DNA from: Massilia agrisoli
GTDB taxonomy: Bacteria; Pseudomonadota; Gammaproteobacteria; Burkholderiales; Burkholderiaceae_D
Length of the DNA: 64,000 nt
Assembly: GCF_020831365.1 (NCBI RefSeq)
Contig: NZ_JAJHPV010000014.1
Coordinates: 391,630 to 455,629, forward strand
Reading direction: 5' to 3'
The notes under the pieces are model-generated. The model worked only from the letters and a program-made list of their open reading frames with translations. It had not been told where the DNA came from and did not search any database. The translations under genes were made by a program, and so were the position numbers. Position 1 is the first letter of the stretch. Each line of letters begins with the position of its first letter. This document shows, in pieces, positions 42,750-51,966 of the stretch.

Positions 42750-45155
42750 ATGACAACTTCCAAACTAACCGAGCAAACGACGCTGCCCCTGTTGCCGTTG
42801 CGTGATGTAGTCGTGTTCCCGCACATGGTGATCCCGCTGTTCGTCGGCCGGCCGAAGTCCATCAAGGCGCTGGAAGCCGCGATGGAGCAGGGCAAGAGCA
42901 TCATGCTCGCCGCCCAAAAGGCTGCCGCCAAGGATGAGCCATCCGCGTCCGACATCTATGAAATCGGTTGCGTGGCAAATATTCTGCAAATGCTTAAGCT
43001 TCCCGACGGCACCGTCAAGGTCCTGGTCGAGGGCTCCCAGCGTGCGCGCATCAATCACGTCAGCGATGCGCCGACGCACTTTATCGCGGACCTGACCCCG
43101 CTTTCTTCCGAAGTCGGCGACGACTCCGAAGTCGAAGCGATGCGCCGCGCGATCGTCCAGCAGTTCGACCAGTACGTCAAACTGAACAAAAAGATTCCTC
43201 CTGAGATCCTCGCTTCGCTGGCAGGCATCGACGACGCCGGCCGCCTGGCCGACACCGTGGCCGCCCACCTGCCGCTCAAGCTTGAGCAAAAGCAGGTCAT
43301 CCTCGAGATCTTCAACGTCGCCAAGCGCCTCGAGCACCTGCTCGGCCAGCTTGAAGGCGAGCTCGACATCCTCCAGGTCGAAAAGCGCATCCGTGGCCGC
43401 GTCAAGCGCCAGATGGAAAAGTCGCAGCGCGAGTACTACCTGAACGAACAGGTCAAAGCCATCCAGAAAGAACTGGGCGAGGGCGAAGACGGCGCCGATA
43501 TCGACGAACTCGAGAAGAAGGTGATTGCCGCCAAGATGCCGAAAGAGGCAATGGACAAGGCCACCAACGAGATCAAGAAGCTCAAGCTGATGTCGCCGAT
43601 GTCCGCTGAAGCGACTGTCGTGCGCAACTACATCGACACCCTGGTCAACCTGCCGTGGAAGAAAAAGTCCAAGGTCAACAACGACCTGGTCAACGCCGAG
43701 AAAGTGCTCGAAGGCGACCACTACGGCCTCGACAAGGTTAAAGAACGCATCCTGGAATATCTCGCGGTCCAACAGCGCGTCGACAAGCTGAAGGCCCCGA
43801 TCCTGTGCTTCGTGGGTCCTCCGGGCGTGGGTAAGACCTCGCTGGGCCAGTCGATCGCCAAGGCGACGAACCGCAAGTTCGTGCGCATGGCGCTCGGCGG
43901 CGTGCGCGACGAAGCCGAGATCCGCGGCCACCGCCGTACCTATATCGGCTCGATGCCGGGCAAGGTGCTGCAGTCGCTGTCGAAGGTCGGTGTGCGCAAC
44001 CCGCTGTTCCTGCTCGACGAGATCGACAAGATGGGCGCGGACTTCCGCGGCGACCCGTCGTCGGCGCTGCTCGAGGTGCTGGACCCGGAACAGAACCACA
44101 CGTTCTCGGACCACTACATCGAAGTCGACTTCGACCTGTCGGACGTGATGTTCGTGGCGACCTCGAACTCGTTCAACATTCCGCCGGCGCTGCTCGACCG
44201 TATGGAAGTGATCCGCCTGTCGGGTTATACCGAGGACGAGAAGACCAGCATCGCCCAGCGCTACCTGCTGCCGAAGCAGATCAAGGCCAACGGCCTGCGC
44301 GAGGAAGAGATCAAGGTCGATGAGTCGGCGGTGCGCGACATCATCCGTTACTACACCCGTGAGGCCGGTGTCCGTTCGCTCGAGCGCGAGATCTCGAAGA
44401 TCTGCCGCAAGGTCGTCAAGATGCTGCTGCTGAAGGCGTCGGAGAAGAAGGTGCTGGTCACCTCCAAGAACCTCGACAAGTTCCTGGGCGTGCGCCGCTA
44501 CGACTTCGGCGTGGCCGAGAAAGAAAACCAGATCGGCCAGGTGGTCGGCCTCGCATGGACCGAAGTGGGCGGCGACCTGCTGACCATCGAAGCCGTGACG
44601 ATGCCGGGCAAGGGCGTTGTGGTCCGCACCGGCACCCTGGGCGACGTGATGAAGGAATCGATCGAAGCGGCGCGCACCGTGGTGCGTTCGCGTTCGAACC
44701 GTCTGGGCATCAAGAACGACGTGTTTGAAAAGAGCGACATCCACATCCACGTGCCGGAAGGCGCGACGCCGAAGGACGGTCCTTCCGCAGGTATCGCGAT
44801 GACGACCGCACTGGTATCGGTATTTACCGGCATTCCAGTGCGCGCCGACGTGGCCATGACCGGCGAGATTACCCTGCGTGGCGAAGTGCTGCCAATCGGT
44901 GGCCTGAAGGAAAAACTGCTGGCAGCGCATCGCGGTGGCATCAAGACCGTGATCATTCCTGAGCAGAACGTGAAGGACCTGGCCGAGATTCCTGACAACG
45001 TCAAGAACAAGCTCGAAATCGTTCCGGTTCGCTGGATCGACAAGGTGCTTGAAGTAGCGCTGGAACGCCAGCCGCAGGCGATCGTGGAAGTAGCGCCAGT
45101 CGCGGTGACCGCGACCCCGACGGCCGATGGACAGGCGGAAGTGGTCAAGCACTAA
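42750..45155 (+). CDS. lon: ATP-dependent protease La
   Basis: An 801-residue Lon protease with the N-terminal substrate domain (starts [23 protein letters not shown]), central AAA+ module (Walker [10 protein letters not shown], Walker [12 protein letters not shown]) and C-terminal serine-lysine peptidase domain. The catalytic Ser is in [11 protein letters not shown] (about residue 678) and the Lys in [14 protein letters not shown] (about 720). Its length matches E. coli Lon (784). It degrades damaged and regulatory proteins. A hairpin at 45179-45199 follows. Confidence 0.97.
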   Translation: MTTSKLTEQTTLPLLPLRDVVVFPHMVIPLFVGRPKSIKALEAAMEQGKSIMLAAQKAAAKDEPSASDIYEIGCVANILQMLKLPDGTVKVLVEGSQRARINHVSDAPTHFIADLTPLSSEVGDDSEVEAMRRAIVQQFDQYVKLNKKIPPEILASLAGIDDAGRLADTVAAHLPLKLEQKQVILEIFNVAKRLEHLLGQLEGELDILQVEKRIRGRVKRQMEKSQREYYLNEQVKAIQKELGEGEDGADIDELEKKVIAAKMPKEAMDKATNEIKKLKLMSPMSAEATVVRNYIDTLVNLPWKKKSKVNNDLVNAEKVLEGDHYGLDKVKERILEYLAVQQRVDKLKAPILCFVGPPGVGKTSLGQSIAKATNRKFVRMALGGVRDEAEIRGHRRTYIGSMPGKVLQSLSKVGVRNPLFLLDEIDKMGADFRGDPSSALLEVLDPEQNHTFSDHYIEVDFDLSDVMFVATSNSFNIPPALLDRMEVIRLSGYTEDEKTSIAQRYLLPKQIKANGLREEEIKVDESAVRDIIRYYTREAGVRSLEREISKICRKVVKMLLLKASEKKVLVTSKNLDKFLGVRRYDFGVAEKENQIGQVVGLAWTEVGGDLLTIEAVTMPGKGVVVRTGTLGDVMKESIEAARTVVRSRSNRLGIKNDVFEKSDIHIHVPEGATPKDGPSAGIAMTTALVSVFTGIPVRADVAMTGEITLRGEVLPIGGLKEKLLAAHRGGIKTVIIPEQNVKDLAEIPDNVKNKLEIVPVRWIDKVLEVALERQPQAIVEVAPVAVTATPTADGQAEVVKH

Positions 45156-45178
45156 GCCGGTAGCAAGGCTGGCCAAAG

Positions 45179-45199
45179 CAAGCGCCCTCGTGGCGCTTG
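45179..45199 (+). terminator. Hairpin terminator after lon
   Basis: CAAGCGCC (45179-45186) pairs with GGCGCTTG (45192-45199) around a five-base loop. The following sequence is only partly T-rich (TTTCATTTT), so termination may be incomplete. Confidence 0.55.
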
Positions 45200-45211
45200 T
45201 TTCATTTTGGC

Positions 45212-45241
45212 TTGACACAGCGAAGGGCCAGCTTGTTTAAT
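45212..45241 (+). promoter_or_regulatory. hupB: Promoter of hupB
   Basis: A perfect TTGACA (45212-45217) and TTTAAT (45236-45241) are spaced by 18 bases, about 47 bases before the hupB start. Strong promoters are expected for the abundant HU protein. Confidence 0.5.
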
Positions 45242-45287
45242 ACGCGCTGCGCAATTTTTGGCGCACCTATCAAGTAATGAGGCACAT

Positions 45288-45560
45288 GTGAACAAAACAG
45301 AACTGATTGAAGAAATCGCCAAGTCCGCGGACATCACCAAGGCCTCGGCTACACGTGCACTCGATGCAATGATTGAAGCAGTCACCACCAGCCTGCAGAA
45401 GAACGACACCGTCACCCTGGTTGGCTTCGGCACCTTCTCGGTAGGCGAGCGCGCAGCGCGCACCGGGCGCAATCCACGCACCAAGGAAGCCATCAAAATC
45501 GAGGCGCAGCGCGTTCCTAAATTTAAAGCTGGCAAAGCGCTGAAAGATGCAGTAAACTAA
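45288..45560 (+). CDS. hupB: HU DNA-binding protein, beta-type
   Basis: A 90-residue nucleoid protein. Starting at the GTG at 45288, seven bases after AGG, gives the standard [19 protein letters not shown]-terminus and the exact usual length; the in-frame upstream extension would be atypical. [24 protein letters not shown] is the DNA-binding arm with the family Arg-Asn-Pro tip. It follows lon as in many gammaproteobacteria and betaproteobacteria, and three tRNA genes come next. Confidence 0.96.
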   Translation: MNKTELIEEIAKSADITKASATRALDAMIEAVTTSLQKNDTVTLVGFGTFSVGERAARTGRNPRTKEAIKIEAQRVPKFKAGKALKDAVN

Positions 45561-45606
45561 TGGCCTTCGGCGTTGTGACAAACGCCGGATGTATTTGGTA
45601 GTGCGC

Positions 45607-45682
45607 GGGCGGTTAGCTCAGTTGGTAGAGCGGAGCCCTTACAAGGCTTAGGTCGGGAGTTCGAGCCTCTCACCGCCCACCA
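45607..45682 (+). tRNA. tRNA-Val (anticodon TAC)
   Basis: A 76-base tRNA with acceptor GGGCGGT pairing with ACCGCCC, discriminator A and encoded CCA. The D-loop TTGGTAGAGC, the anticodon loop with TAC and the GTTCGAGCC T-arm are all present. It lies between hupB and two tRNA-Asp genes. Confidence 0.95.
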
Positions 45683-45710
45683 TCAAGTACAGGTTGTATC
45701 GTGTTTTCCT

Positions 45711-45787
45711 GGAGCGGTAGTTCAGTTGGTTAGAATACCGGCCTGTCACGCCGGGGGTCGCGGGTTCGAGTCCCGTCCGCTCCGCCA
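45711..45787 (+). tRNA. tRNA-Asp (anticodon GTC), copy 1
   Basis: A 77-base tRNA. GGAGCGG pairs with CCGCTCC, the discriminator is G and the CCA is encoded. The anticodon stem-loop shows CCTGTCACG with GTC. It is identical in sequence to the next tRNA gene. Confidence 0.95.
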
Positions 45788-45805
45788 GGAAGATGCTCAA
45801 GTTTT

Positions 45806-45882
45806 GGAGCGGTAGTTCAGTTGGTTAGAATACCGGCCTGTCACGCCGGGGGTCGCGGGTTCGAGTCCCGTCCGCTCCGCCA
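45806..45882 (+). tRNA. tRNA-Asp (anticodon GTC), copy 2
   Basis: A 77-base exact repeat of the tRNA-Asp at 45711, with only 18 different bases between them. The pair probably raises tRNA-Asp dosage; it follows from tandem duplication. A terminator comes 12 bases later. Confidence 0.95.
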
Positions 45883-45894
45883 AGAACAAAGAAG

Positions 45895-45921
45895 AAGGCG
45901 AACGAGAGTTCGCCTTTTTTT
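45895..45921 (+). terminator. Intrinsic terminator after the tRNA genes
   Basis: AAGGCGAAC (45895-45903) pairs with GTTCGCCTT (45908-45916) around GAGA and runs into T to 45921. This ends the hupB/tRNA transcript before ppiD. Confidence 0.85.
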
Positions 45922-45965
45922 CTATGTGCACGTTGCATTTAACTTAATTTCGAAGTGGCTGATCC

Positions 45966-47879
45966 ATGTTTGAATTTATCCGCACTCACAAACGCTTGAT
46001 GCAGATCTTCCTGATGCTGCTGATCGTACCTTCGTTCGTCCTGGTCGGCGTCAGCAGCTATCAAAGCGGTGACGCGGCCACTGGCGTGGCCATGGTCGAC
46101 GGCAGGAAGATCACCCAGCAGGAATGGGAAGAGGCGCAGCGCCAGCAGATCGACCGCTATCGCCAGCAGATGGGCGACCAGTTCGACCAGAAGATGTTCG
46201 ACACGCCTGAAGCACGCCAGGCAGTCCTCGACAACCTGGTCGCCGAGCGCGCGCTCGAAGCGGAAATCAAGCGCAGCCACCTGACCGTCAACGACGCGAC
46301 GCTGGCCCAGACTATCGCCGGCATCGACGCCTTCAAAAAGCCGGACGGCAGCTTCGATATGGAACAGTACAAAGCCGTACTGGCCGCACAGGGCATGTCG
46401 CCCGCGATGTTCGACGCGCGCATGCGCCGCGACATGGCGATGCAGCAGCTGAACAACGCAGTCCAGGCCAGCGCCTTCGTGCCGCGCACGGTGTCGAAGC
46501 GCCTGTCCGACGTCAACGACCAGGAACGCGAAGTGCAGGAACTGGTCTTCCCGGTGTCGGATTTTGTTTCGCAGGTCAAAGTCACCGACGAGATGGTCAA
46601 GGCTTACTACGACAAGAACGCAGCGCTGTTCGCGGTGCCTGAGCGCGCGAAGGTCGAATACGTGGTGCTCGACGCGGCCGCAGTTGAGAGTCAGGTGACC
46701 GTCAGCGATGCGGAAGTGGCCGACTTCTACACCAAGAACCAGCAGCGCTTTGGCGCGCCCGAGCGCCGCACCGCAAGCCACATCCTGATCAACGCGAACA
46801 AGAGCGCCAGCGCTGCCGACAAGGCAGCGGCCAAGCAGAAGGCGGAAGCCATCCTGGCGGAAGTGCGCGCCAACCCAGCCAACTTCGCAGCGATCGCCAA
46901 GGCGAAATCGCAGGACCCCGGCTCGGCCGAACTGGGCGGCGACCTGGGCGTAGTGGAGAAGGGCGCGTTCGTACCGTCGGTTGAAGACGCGATCGCCAAG
47001 CTGAAGCAGGGCGAGATCAGCGGCCTGGTGGAATCCGAGTTCGGCTACCACATCATCACCGTCACGAGCGTTGTACCAGCTGCGACCAAGTCGCTGGACG
47101 AAGTCAAAGGCGAAATCACGGCGGAACTGAAGAAGGCCAAGATGTCGAAGAAGTTCTCGGAGCTGGCCGAAGTATTCACCGATACCGTCTACGAGCAATC
47201 GGACAGCCTGAAGCCGGTTGCCGACAAGCTGAAGCTGACCGTGCAGACCGTCGACAACCTGGCGCGCACCCCGTCGCCAGCGCTGGCTGACGCACCGTAC
47301 AACAACGCCAAGTTCCTGCAGGCGGTGTTCGCGGATGACTCGCTGAAGAACAAGCGCAATACTGAAGCCATTGAAGTTGCGCCGAGCACCCTGGTCGCTG
47401 GCCGCGTGGTTGAATTCAAGCCTGCGACCAAGCGTCCGCTGGCCGAAGTCGACGCGGCGATCCGCCAGCGCGTGACCATCGAAGAAGCAGTCAAGCTGGC
47501 GCGCAAGGCTGGCGAAGTGAAGCTGGCTGCCGCCAAGGCATCGGGCGATGCGGCTGGTTTCGCCGCACCGGTTGTGGTGTCGCGCACCAAGCAGCCGACC
47601 ATTAACCCGACCGCTGCACTGGCAGTGCTGAAGGCCGATGTGAGCAAGCTGCCGGCCTATGTTGGCGTTGAAGTGCCGGGCATGGGTTATGGCGTGTACC
47701 GCATTGGCAAGGTGGCGATGCCGGCAGCGCCTGATGCAGCGCGCCGTGCGGCGGAAGCCGAACAGATCGCAGGCGTGGTTGGCCAGCAGGAGATGTACGG
47801 CTTCATCGAAGCGCTGAAGCAAAAGGCCAAGGCGAAGATCACGGTGGAGCAGCCAGCCAAGACCGACGCAGCTAACTAA
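45966..47879 (+). CDS. ppiD: Periplasmic chaperone PpiD (SurA N-terminal/parvulin)
   Basis: A 637-residue membrane-anchored folding factor. One helix at the N-terminus (LMQIFLMLLIVPSFVLVGVSSY) anchors it to the inner membrane. The chaperone part (residues ~30-240, with SurA_N-like VDGRKITQQEWEEAQRQQID) is followed by the parvulin domain at ~260-360 (RRTASHILINANKSA, SQDPGSAELGGDLGVVEKGAFVP, VESEFGYHIITVT). E. coli PpiD (623) has the same layout and acts on proteins leaving the Sec channel. It lies in its usual place downstream of lon and hupB. Confidence 0.93.
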   Translation: MFEFIRTHKRLMQIFLMLLIVPSFVLVGVSSYQSGDAATGVAMVDGRKITQQEWEEAQRQQIDRYRQQMGDQFDQKMFDTPEARQAVLDNLVAERALEAEIKRSHLTVNDATLAQTIAGIDAFKKPDGSFDMEQYKAVLAAQGMSPAMFDARMRRDMAMQQLNNAVQASAFVPRTVSKRLSDVNDQEREVQELVFPVSDFVSQVKVTDEMVKAYYDKNAALFAVPERAKVEYVVLDAAAVESQVTVSDAEVADFYTKNQQRFGAPERRTASHILINANKSASAADKAAAKQKAEAILAEVRANPANFAAIAKAKSQDPGSAELGGDLGVVEKGAFVPSVEDAIAKLKQGEISGLVESEFGYHIITVTSVVPAATKSLDEVKGEITAELKKAKMSKKFSELAEVFTDTVYEQSDSLKPVADKLKLTVQTVDNLARTPSPALADAPYNNAKFLQAVFADDSLKNKRNTEAIEVAPSTLVAGRVVEFKPATKRPLAEVDAAIRQRVTIEEAVKLARKAGEVKLAAAKASGDAAGFAAPVVVSRTKQPTINPTAALAVLKADVSKLPAYVGVEVPGMGYGVYRIGKVAMPAAPDAARRAAEAEQIAGVVGQQEMYGFIEALKQKAKAKITVEQPAKTDAAN

Positions 47880-47894
47880 TCAGCTGCGCATATG

Positions 47895-47931
47895 AAAAGA
47901 CCCGGTGAGCGAAAGCTGCCGGGTCTTTTTT
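47895..47931 (+). terminator. Intrinsic terminator between ppiD and mnmH
   Basis: AAAAGACCCGG (47895-47905) pairs with CCGGGTCTTTT (47919-47929) around a 13-base loop with a T-run. The A-rich left arm means it can also work for the converging mnmH gene. Confidence 0.85.
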
Positions 47932-47947
47932 GTTTCTGGAGTAGTTC

Positions 47948-47980
47948 GGCGGATGCGCCCTCCGGGCTTATCCGCCCTAC
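47948..47980. repeat. Extragenic GGCGGA palindromic repeat, copy 2
   Basis: The element starts GGCGGATGCGCC and ends TATCCGCCCTAC with an inner CTCCGGGC; the outer arms match the copy at 38702-38731. It lies in the 107-base gap between the converging ppiD and mnmH genes. Confidence 0.65.
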
Positions 47981-47985
47981 GCAAG

Positions 47986-49038
47986 CTATCCGTGCAAATG
48001 CGTGGCTGCGGCCAAAAACGCTTCCTTCGAGATATCGTCCAACTGCACCACCTCGGCCGCGTCGAACTGTACAAAGTTCCGGTTAATCGACCTGAGGTAA
48101 GCCGGGTCGTAATGCTCGACCAGCAGCTCGTCCACCAGCTCCGGCATGTGGCCGCTGTTGGCCATCTGGTGCCAGCTGTCGATCTTCTCGCGCCCGTGCA
48201 GCTGGACCAGGCAGTCAAGCTGCGCATTGAGCGTCTCGGGGCTTTGGGTGAAGTGCTCGTAATCTTCCATCAGCAGGCGCACCCGGTTCGGCCGGGACAA
48301 AGTCAGCGACACGCAGGGCGATTGCCGCATCTTCTCCATCACCGCGTCCGGCACGCGCAGCTGCCCGACCTTCTTGCTCTCGGACTCCACGAATACCGGC
48401 AGCGCAGGGTCGAAGTCGCGCAGCGTCTTCCAGATCATCGACTCGAACATCTTCTGCGTCGGCTGCGGCTGGCTCGGCAGGTTCCCCAGCACCGAGCCGC
48501 GGTGCGCCGCCAGCTGCTCCAGGTCGAGTACTTGCGCGCCGATCCCCGCCATGACCTCCAGCAGCCGGCTTTTGCCGCTGCCCGTGGTCCCGCAAATCAC
48601 CTTGAACGAGTGCGGCGGCGTCTCCGACAGCTTCTCGCTGACGTGCGCGCGGTAAGCCTTGTAGCCGCCATCAAGCTGGATCACCGGCCAGCCGATCCGC
48701 GCCAGCACGTGCGCCAGCGAACCGCTGCGGTTACCGCCGCGCCAGCAGTACACCAGCGGCTTCCATTCGCGCGGCTTGTCGGCGAAGCGTTCTTCGATGT
48801 GGCGCGCGATGTTCTTCGCGACCAGCGCCGCACCGACTTTCTTTGCCTCGAACGCGTTGACCTGCTTGTACATCGTACCGACGCGAACGCGTTCTTCGTC
48901 GTTCAGCACAGGGCAGTTGATCGCGCCCGGGATATGGTCGAGCGTAAACTCGCTCTCGCTGCGCGCGTCGATGATGGTGTCGAATTGCCCGAGTTGCGGC
49001 AGGATGTCGCGGAAATTCAGTAAGGCGGGATACTTCAT
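47986..49038 (-). CDS. mnmH: tRNA 2-selenouridine/geranyl-2-thiouridine synthase
   Basis: A 350-residue enzyme that replaces sulfur with selenium at the wobble uridine of certain tRNAs, via a geranylated intermediate. The N-terminal rhodanese domain carries the catalytic Cys in VYCWRGGNRSG (C98). The P-loop domain has ICGTTGSGKSRLL. Selenium use needs selenophosphate from SelD, which is not in the window. Its start overlaps the tesA stop (ATGA), so the two genes are co-transcribed. Confidence 0.93.
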   Translation of the reverse strand: MKYPALLNFRDILPQLGQFDTIIDARSESEFTLDHIPGAINCPVLNDEERVRVGTMYKQVNAFEAKKVGAALVAKNIARHIEERFADKPREWKPLVYCWRGGNRSGSLAHVLARIGWPVIQLDGGYKAYRAHVSEKLSETPPHSFKVICGTTGSGKSRLLEVMAGIGAQVLDLEQLAAHRGSVLGNLPSQPQPTQKMFESMIWKTLRDFDPALPVFVESESKKVGQLRVPDAVMEKMRQSPCVSLTLSRPNRVRLLMEDYEHFTQSPETLNAQLDCLVQLHGREKIDSWHQMANSGHMPELVDELLVEHYDPAYLRSINRNFVQFDAAEVVQLDDISKEAFLAAATHLHG

Positions 49039-49664
49039 TGTGCCTTCACGAGGGGCTTAAATTTAGGCCAGATGTTGGCCAGGATGATCGGGTGCGCGTC
49101 GGCATTCGGGTGCAGGCGGTCGGCCTGGAACAGCTTCGGCTGGTCCGCCACGCCTTCGAGCATGAACGGCACCAGCGGCGCCTTGTATTTGGTCGACAGC
49201 TTGTTATACATATTGAAGAACTGCTCCGTGTATGTACGGCCGTAATTTGGCGGCATGCGCATGCCGACCAGCAGTACCTCGGCCTCGTTCTTCTTGGCCA
49301 GGTCCACCATCGCGCGCAGGTTGTCTTCGGCGGACGCCACCGGCAGGCCGCGCAGGCCGTCATTGGCGCCCAGTTCGATCACGACGACCGCTGGCTTGTG
49401 CTGCTTGATCAGCGCGGGCAGGCGCGCGCGGCCGCCACTGGTGGTCTCGCCGCTGATGCTGGCGTTGACGATTTTCGCGCTGATGCGCTCGGCCTTGAGC
49501 TTCTTTTCAAGCAGGGCGACCCAGCCGCTGCCACGGTTCAGTCCGTACTCGGCCGACAGGCTGTCGCCAAGCACAAGCACCGTTTTTGGTGCAGAATAGG
49601 CGCTCGCCGACGCGGCGAGCAACATCAGGCCGCCGACCAACAGTTTATTGAGACTAACAAGCAT
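49035..49664 (-). CDS. tesA: Periplasmic thioesterase/arylesterase TesA
   Basis: A 209-residue SGNH hydrolase with a signal peptide (LLVGGLMLLAASASAYSA). The four blocks are visible: VLGDSLSAEYGL (Ser), NASISGETTSGG (Gly), ELGANDGLRGL (Asn) and ADRLHPNADAHP (Asp and His). TesA hydrolyses acyl-CoA and aryl esters in the periplasm. The start at 49664 shares a CATG with the ATG of the divergent ABC ATPase gene (49663), so the 5' ends of the genes overlap by two bases and each promoter must lie inside the other gene. Confidence 0.92.
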   Translation of the reverse strand: MLVSLNKLLVGGLMLLAASASAYSAPKTVLVLGDSLSAEYGLNRGSGWVALLEKKLKAERISAKIVNASISGETTSGGRARLPALIKQHKPAVVVIELGANDGLRGLPVASAEDNLRAMVDLAKKNEAEVLLVGMRMPPNYGRTYTEQFFNMYNKLSTKYKAPLVPFMLEGVADQPKLFQADRLHPNADAHPIILANIWPKFKPLVKAQ

Positions 49665-50379
49665 GCGTGACATTCCAGAAGCTTCCAATAGTTACGTTAA
49701 CAATGTTGCCAAATCGACGGCCGCAATTGAAGTAATCAATTTATCAAAGCGGGTGGCTGACGCCAGTGGCGAGCTCACCATCTTGCACAGCGTCGATTTT
49801 ACAGTGCAACCGGCCGAGACGCTTGCCATTGTCGGCGCCTCCGGTTCCGGCAAGTCCACCTTGCTGGGCCTGCTGGCGGGCCTGGATACGCCGTCCACCG
49901 GCAAAGTCATCCTCGACGGCAGCGACATCTTCGCCCTCGACGAAGATGGCCGCGCCTCGCTGCGCAAGGCTAAACTGGGGTTCGTGTTCCAATCTTTCCA
50001 GTTGCTGGCGCATTTAAATGCGCTGGAGAACGTGATGCTGCCGATGGAATTGCGCGGCGAAGCCGACGCGAAGGAAAAGGCCACGGCGATGCTGGGCCGG
50101 GTAGGGCTGTCGAGCCGCCTGAAGCATTATCCGAAGTATTTGTCCGGCGGTGAGCAGCAGCGCGTGGCGCTGGCGCGGGCCTTCGTCACCGAGCCGCCGC
50201 TGCTGTTTGCCGACGAGCCAACTGGCAGCCTTGACGCCGCAACCGGTGAAGCCGTAATCCAGCTGATGTTTGAGCTGAACCGCGAGCGCGGCTCCACGCT
50301 TGTGCTGGTCACGCACGACCCGTCGATTGCGGCGCGTTGCGGACGCACCATCACGATTGCGGCTGGCCGCCTCGTTTAG
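49663..50379 (+). CDS. ABC transporter ATP-binding protein (LolD/YbbA-like)
   Basis: A 238-residue ATPase. Walker A is VGASGSGKSTLLGL, the signature is YLSGGEQQRVALARAF and Walker B is PLLFADEPTGSLD, with the D-loop and H-loop (VTHD) following. The domain pattern matches the MacB/LolD/YbbA group. In E. coli ybbA is divergent from tesA in the same way, so this is probably YbbA; its permease partner YbbP is not seen next to it. The start at 49663 is the only good one before the core (residue ~20). The 3' end overlaps the converging nnr gene by 29 bases. Confidence 0.88.
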   Translation: MRDIPEASNSYVNNVAKSTAAIEVINLSKRVADASGELTILHSVDFTVQPAETLAIVGASGSGKSTLLGLLAGLDTPSTGKVILDGSDIFALDEDGRASLRKAKLGFVFQSFQLLAHLNALENVMLPMELRGEADAKEKATAMLGRVGLSSRLKHYPKYLSGGEQQRVALARAFVTEPPLLFADEPTGSLDAATGEAVIQLMFELNRERGSTLVLVTHDPSIAARCGRTITIAAGRLV

Positions 50380-51865
50380 GCCGCTGCGCCACCATCCGGT
50401 TCAAGACGGTTCGTATCGCCGCTGGCAGCTCGCCTGCGGTCAGCCCTATCGGTCCGACGCCTTGCGCCACCAGCCGGTCGGCCGCTTGTCCATGCATCCA
50501 GACTGCCGCCAGCGCCGCATCGCGCGCTGGCCATCCCTGCGCCAGCAGGCTGCCGCACAGGCCCGCCAGCACGTCGCCAGTTCCTGCGCTGGCCAGGCCG
50601 GGGTTGCCAGTCGGGTTGATCGCAGCTTCGCCGTCCGGCATTGCGATGACGGTGCCGGATCCCTTCAACACCACAAAGGCATCGAAACGGGCGGCGATCT
50701 CACGCGCGGCTTCGAGCCGGTCACCCTGGACCACGCCTGCGGTCACTCCCAGCAGCCGCGCCGCTTCGAGCGGATGCGGCGTCAGTATCGACGGCGCGTG
50801 GCGTGCCGACAGGCGTGATTGCAGGTCGGGGCTGGCGGCGACCAGGTTGATGGCGTCCGCGTCGAGCACCAGCGGGCTTTCGCCGTCGAGCAGCTTGGCC
50901 AGTATACGGATGGCGGTGGCGGAGTCGCCCATGCCCGGCCCGGCCACCACGGTGCTGCCAGCGAAGTTGTGCGTGGCAGCGTCGCGGAACATCAGTTCGG
51001 GCTGCACGTTGTCGTAGGCGGGCCCATGATCGACCGAGGCCACGTACACACGTCCAGCACCAGAGAACAATGCGGCGCGCGCCGCGAGGATCGGCGCACC
51101 CGCCATTCCATGTGCGCCGCCGACCACCGCGACATCACCAAAGCTGCCCTTGTGCGATGCATGCAGGCGCGGTACGAACGCAAGCTCGAACATCGGCGGC
51201 TCGTTCAGGTGGATGCTTGCGCCGGGCATCATCGCTTCATCGATGCCGAGCCTGGCGACCATCACCTCGCCTGCATAATCGCGGCCGGCATAGGTGTGCA
51301 GGCCGGGCTTGTCACCGATGAAGGTGACTGTGTGCGTGGCGATGACGGCGACGCCGTCAGGGCCGAGCACAGCGCCGGAATCAGCATCGAGCCCGCTGGG
51401 GACATCGAGCGCGAGCACGGTGCAGTCGACAGCGTTGACCGCCTCGACCATCGCGCGCGCGGCGCCTTCAAGGGGGCGCGCCAGGCCGATGCCAAACAGG
51501 CCGTCCACGATGAGCGACCACTGGCCATCGTCGGGAATCGAATCGGCGAACGTCGCCGTGCTGGCGCGCGCCCGGCCCAGCGCATGCGCTGTTTCGGCCG
51601 ACGGCTCGCCTTCGCAGGCGATGTGGACGATGGCGACATCGACGCCAGCCTGCGCGAGGTTGGCCGCCACTTCAAAGGCATCGCCGCCATTGTTGCCGGG
51701 GCCTGCGAGCACCAGTACTGGCCGTGCGGGCGCGCCGCCCAGCAAATCGAGCGCAATGCGTGCAGCGGCTTGCCCCGCGCGCTGCATCAGTGCGCCGGGT
51801 GGCAGCTGCGCTGCGGCTGCCTGCTCGGCCTGGCGAATCTCCGCGACACTGTAAAGTGCTCCCAT
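50351..51865 (-). CDS. nnr: Bifunctional NAD(P)HX epimerase/dehydratase
   Basis: A 504-residue fusion that repairs hydrated NADH and NADPH. The N-terminal YjeF_N epimerase (residues ~1-215) shows LVLAGPGNNGGDAFEVAANL and LDVPSGLDADSG. The C-terminal ADP-dependent dehydratase, a ribokinase-like fold (residues ~225-500), shows SILTPHPLEAARLLG, FVVLKGSGTVIAMPDG and NPGLASAGTGDVLAGL with the catalytic Asp. The fused layout matches E. coli YjeF. It converges on the ABC ATPase gene with a short overlap. Confidence 0.94.
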   Translation of the reverse strand: MGALYSVAEIRQAEQAAAAQLPPGALMQRAGQAAARIALDLLGGAPARPVLVLAGPGNNGGDAFEVAANLAQAGVDVAIVHIACEGEPSAETAHALGRARASTATFADSIPDDGQWSLIVDGLFGIGLARPLEGAARAMVEAVNAVDCTVLALDVPSGLDADSGAVLGPDGVAVIATHTVTFIGDKPGLHTYAGRDYAGEVMVARLGIDEAMMPGASIHLNEPPMFELAFVPRLHASHKGSFGDVAVVGGAHGMAGAPILAARAALFSGAGRVYVASVDHGPAYDNVQPELMFRDAATHNFAGSTVVAGPGMGDSATAIRILAKLLDGESPLVLDADAINLVAASPDLQSRLSARHAPSILTPHPLEAARLLGVTAGVVQGDRLEAAREIAARFDAFVVLKGSGTVIAMPDGEAAINPTGNPGLASAGTGDVLAGLCGSLLAQGWPARDAALAAVWMHGQAADRLVAQGVGPIGLTAGELPAAIRTVLNRMVAQRPKRGGQPQS

Positions 51866-51966
51866 GCTGTCTCCGATGCTTGTTGAAGCGTTAAAACTGC
51901 ATTTTCCCTAAAATTTGGTCCCGGCGCACTACAATATGCGCTCAGACGAATTTGCAGGGGACTCGC

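Noticed and set aside
42765..45218. Minus-strand ORF of 817 codons opposite lon
   Set aside because: lon is unmistakable on the plus strand; the reverse frame lacks stops only because of codon bias.
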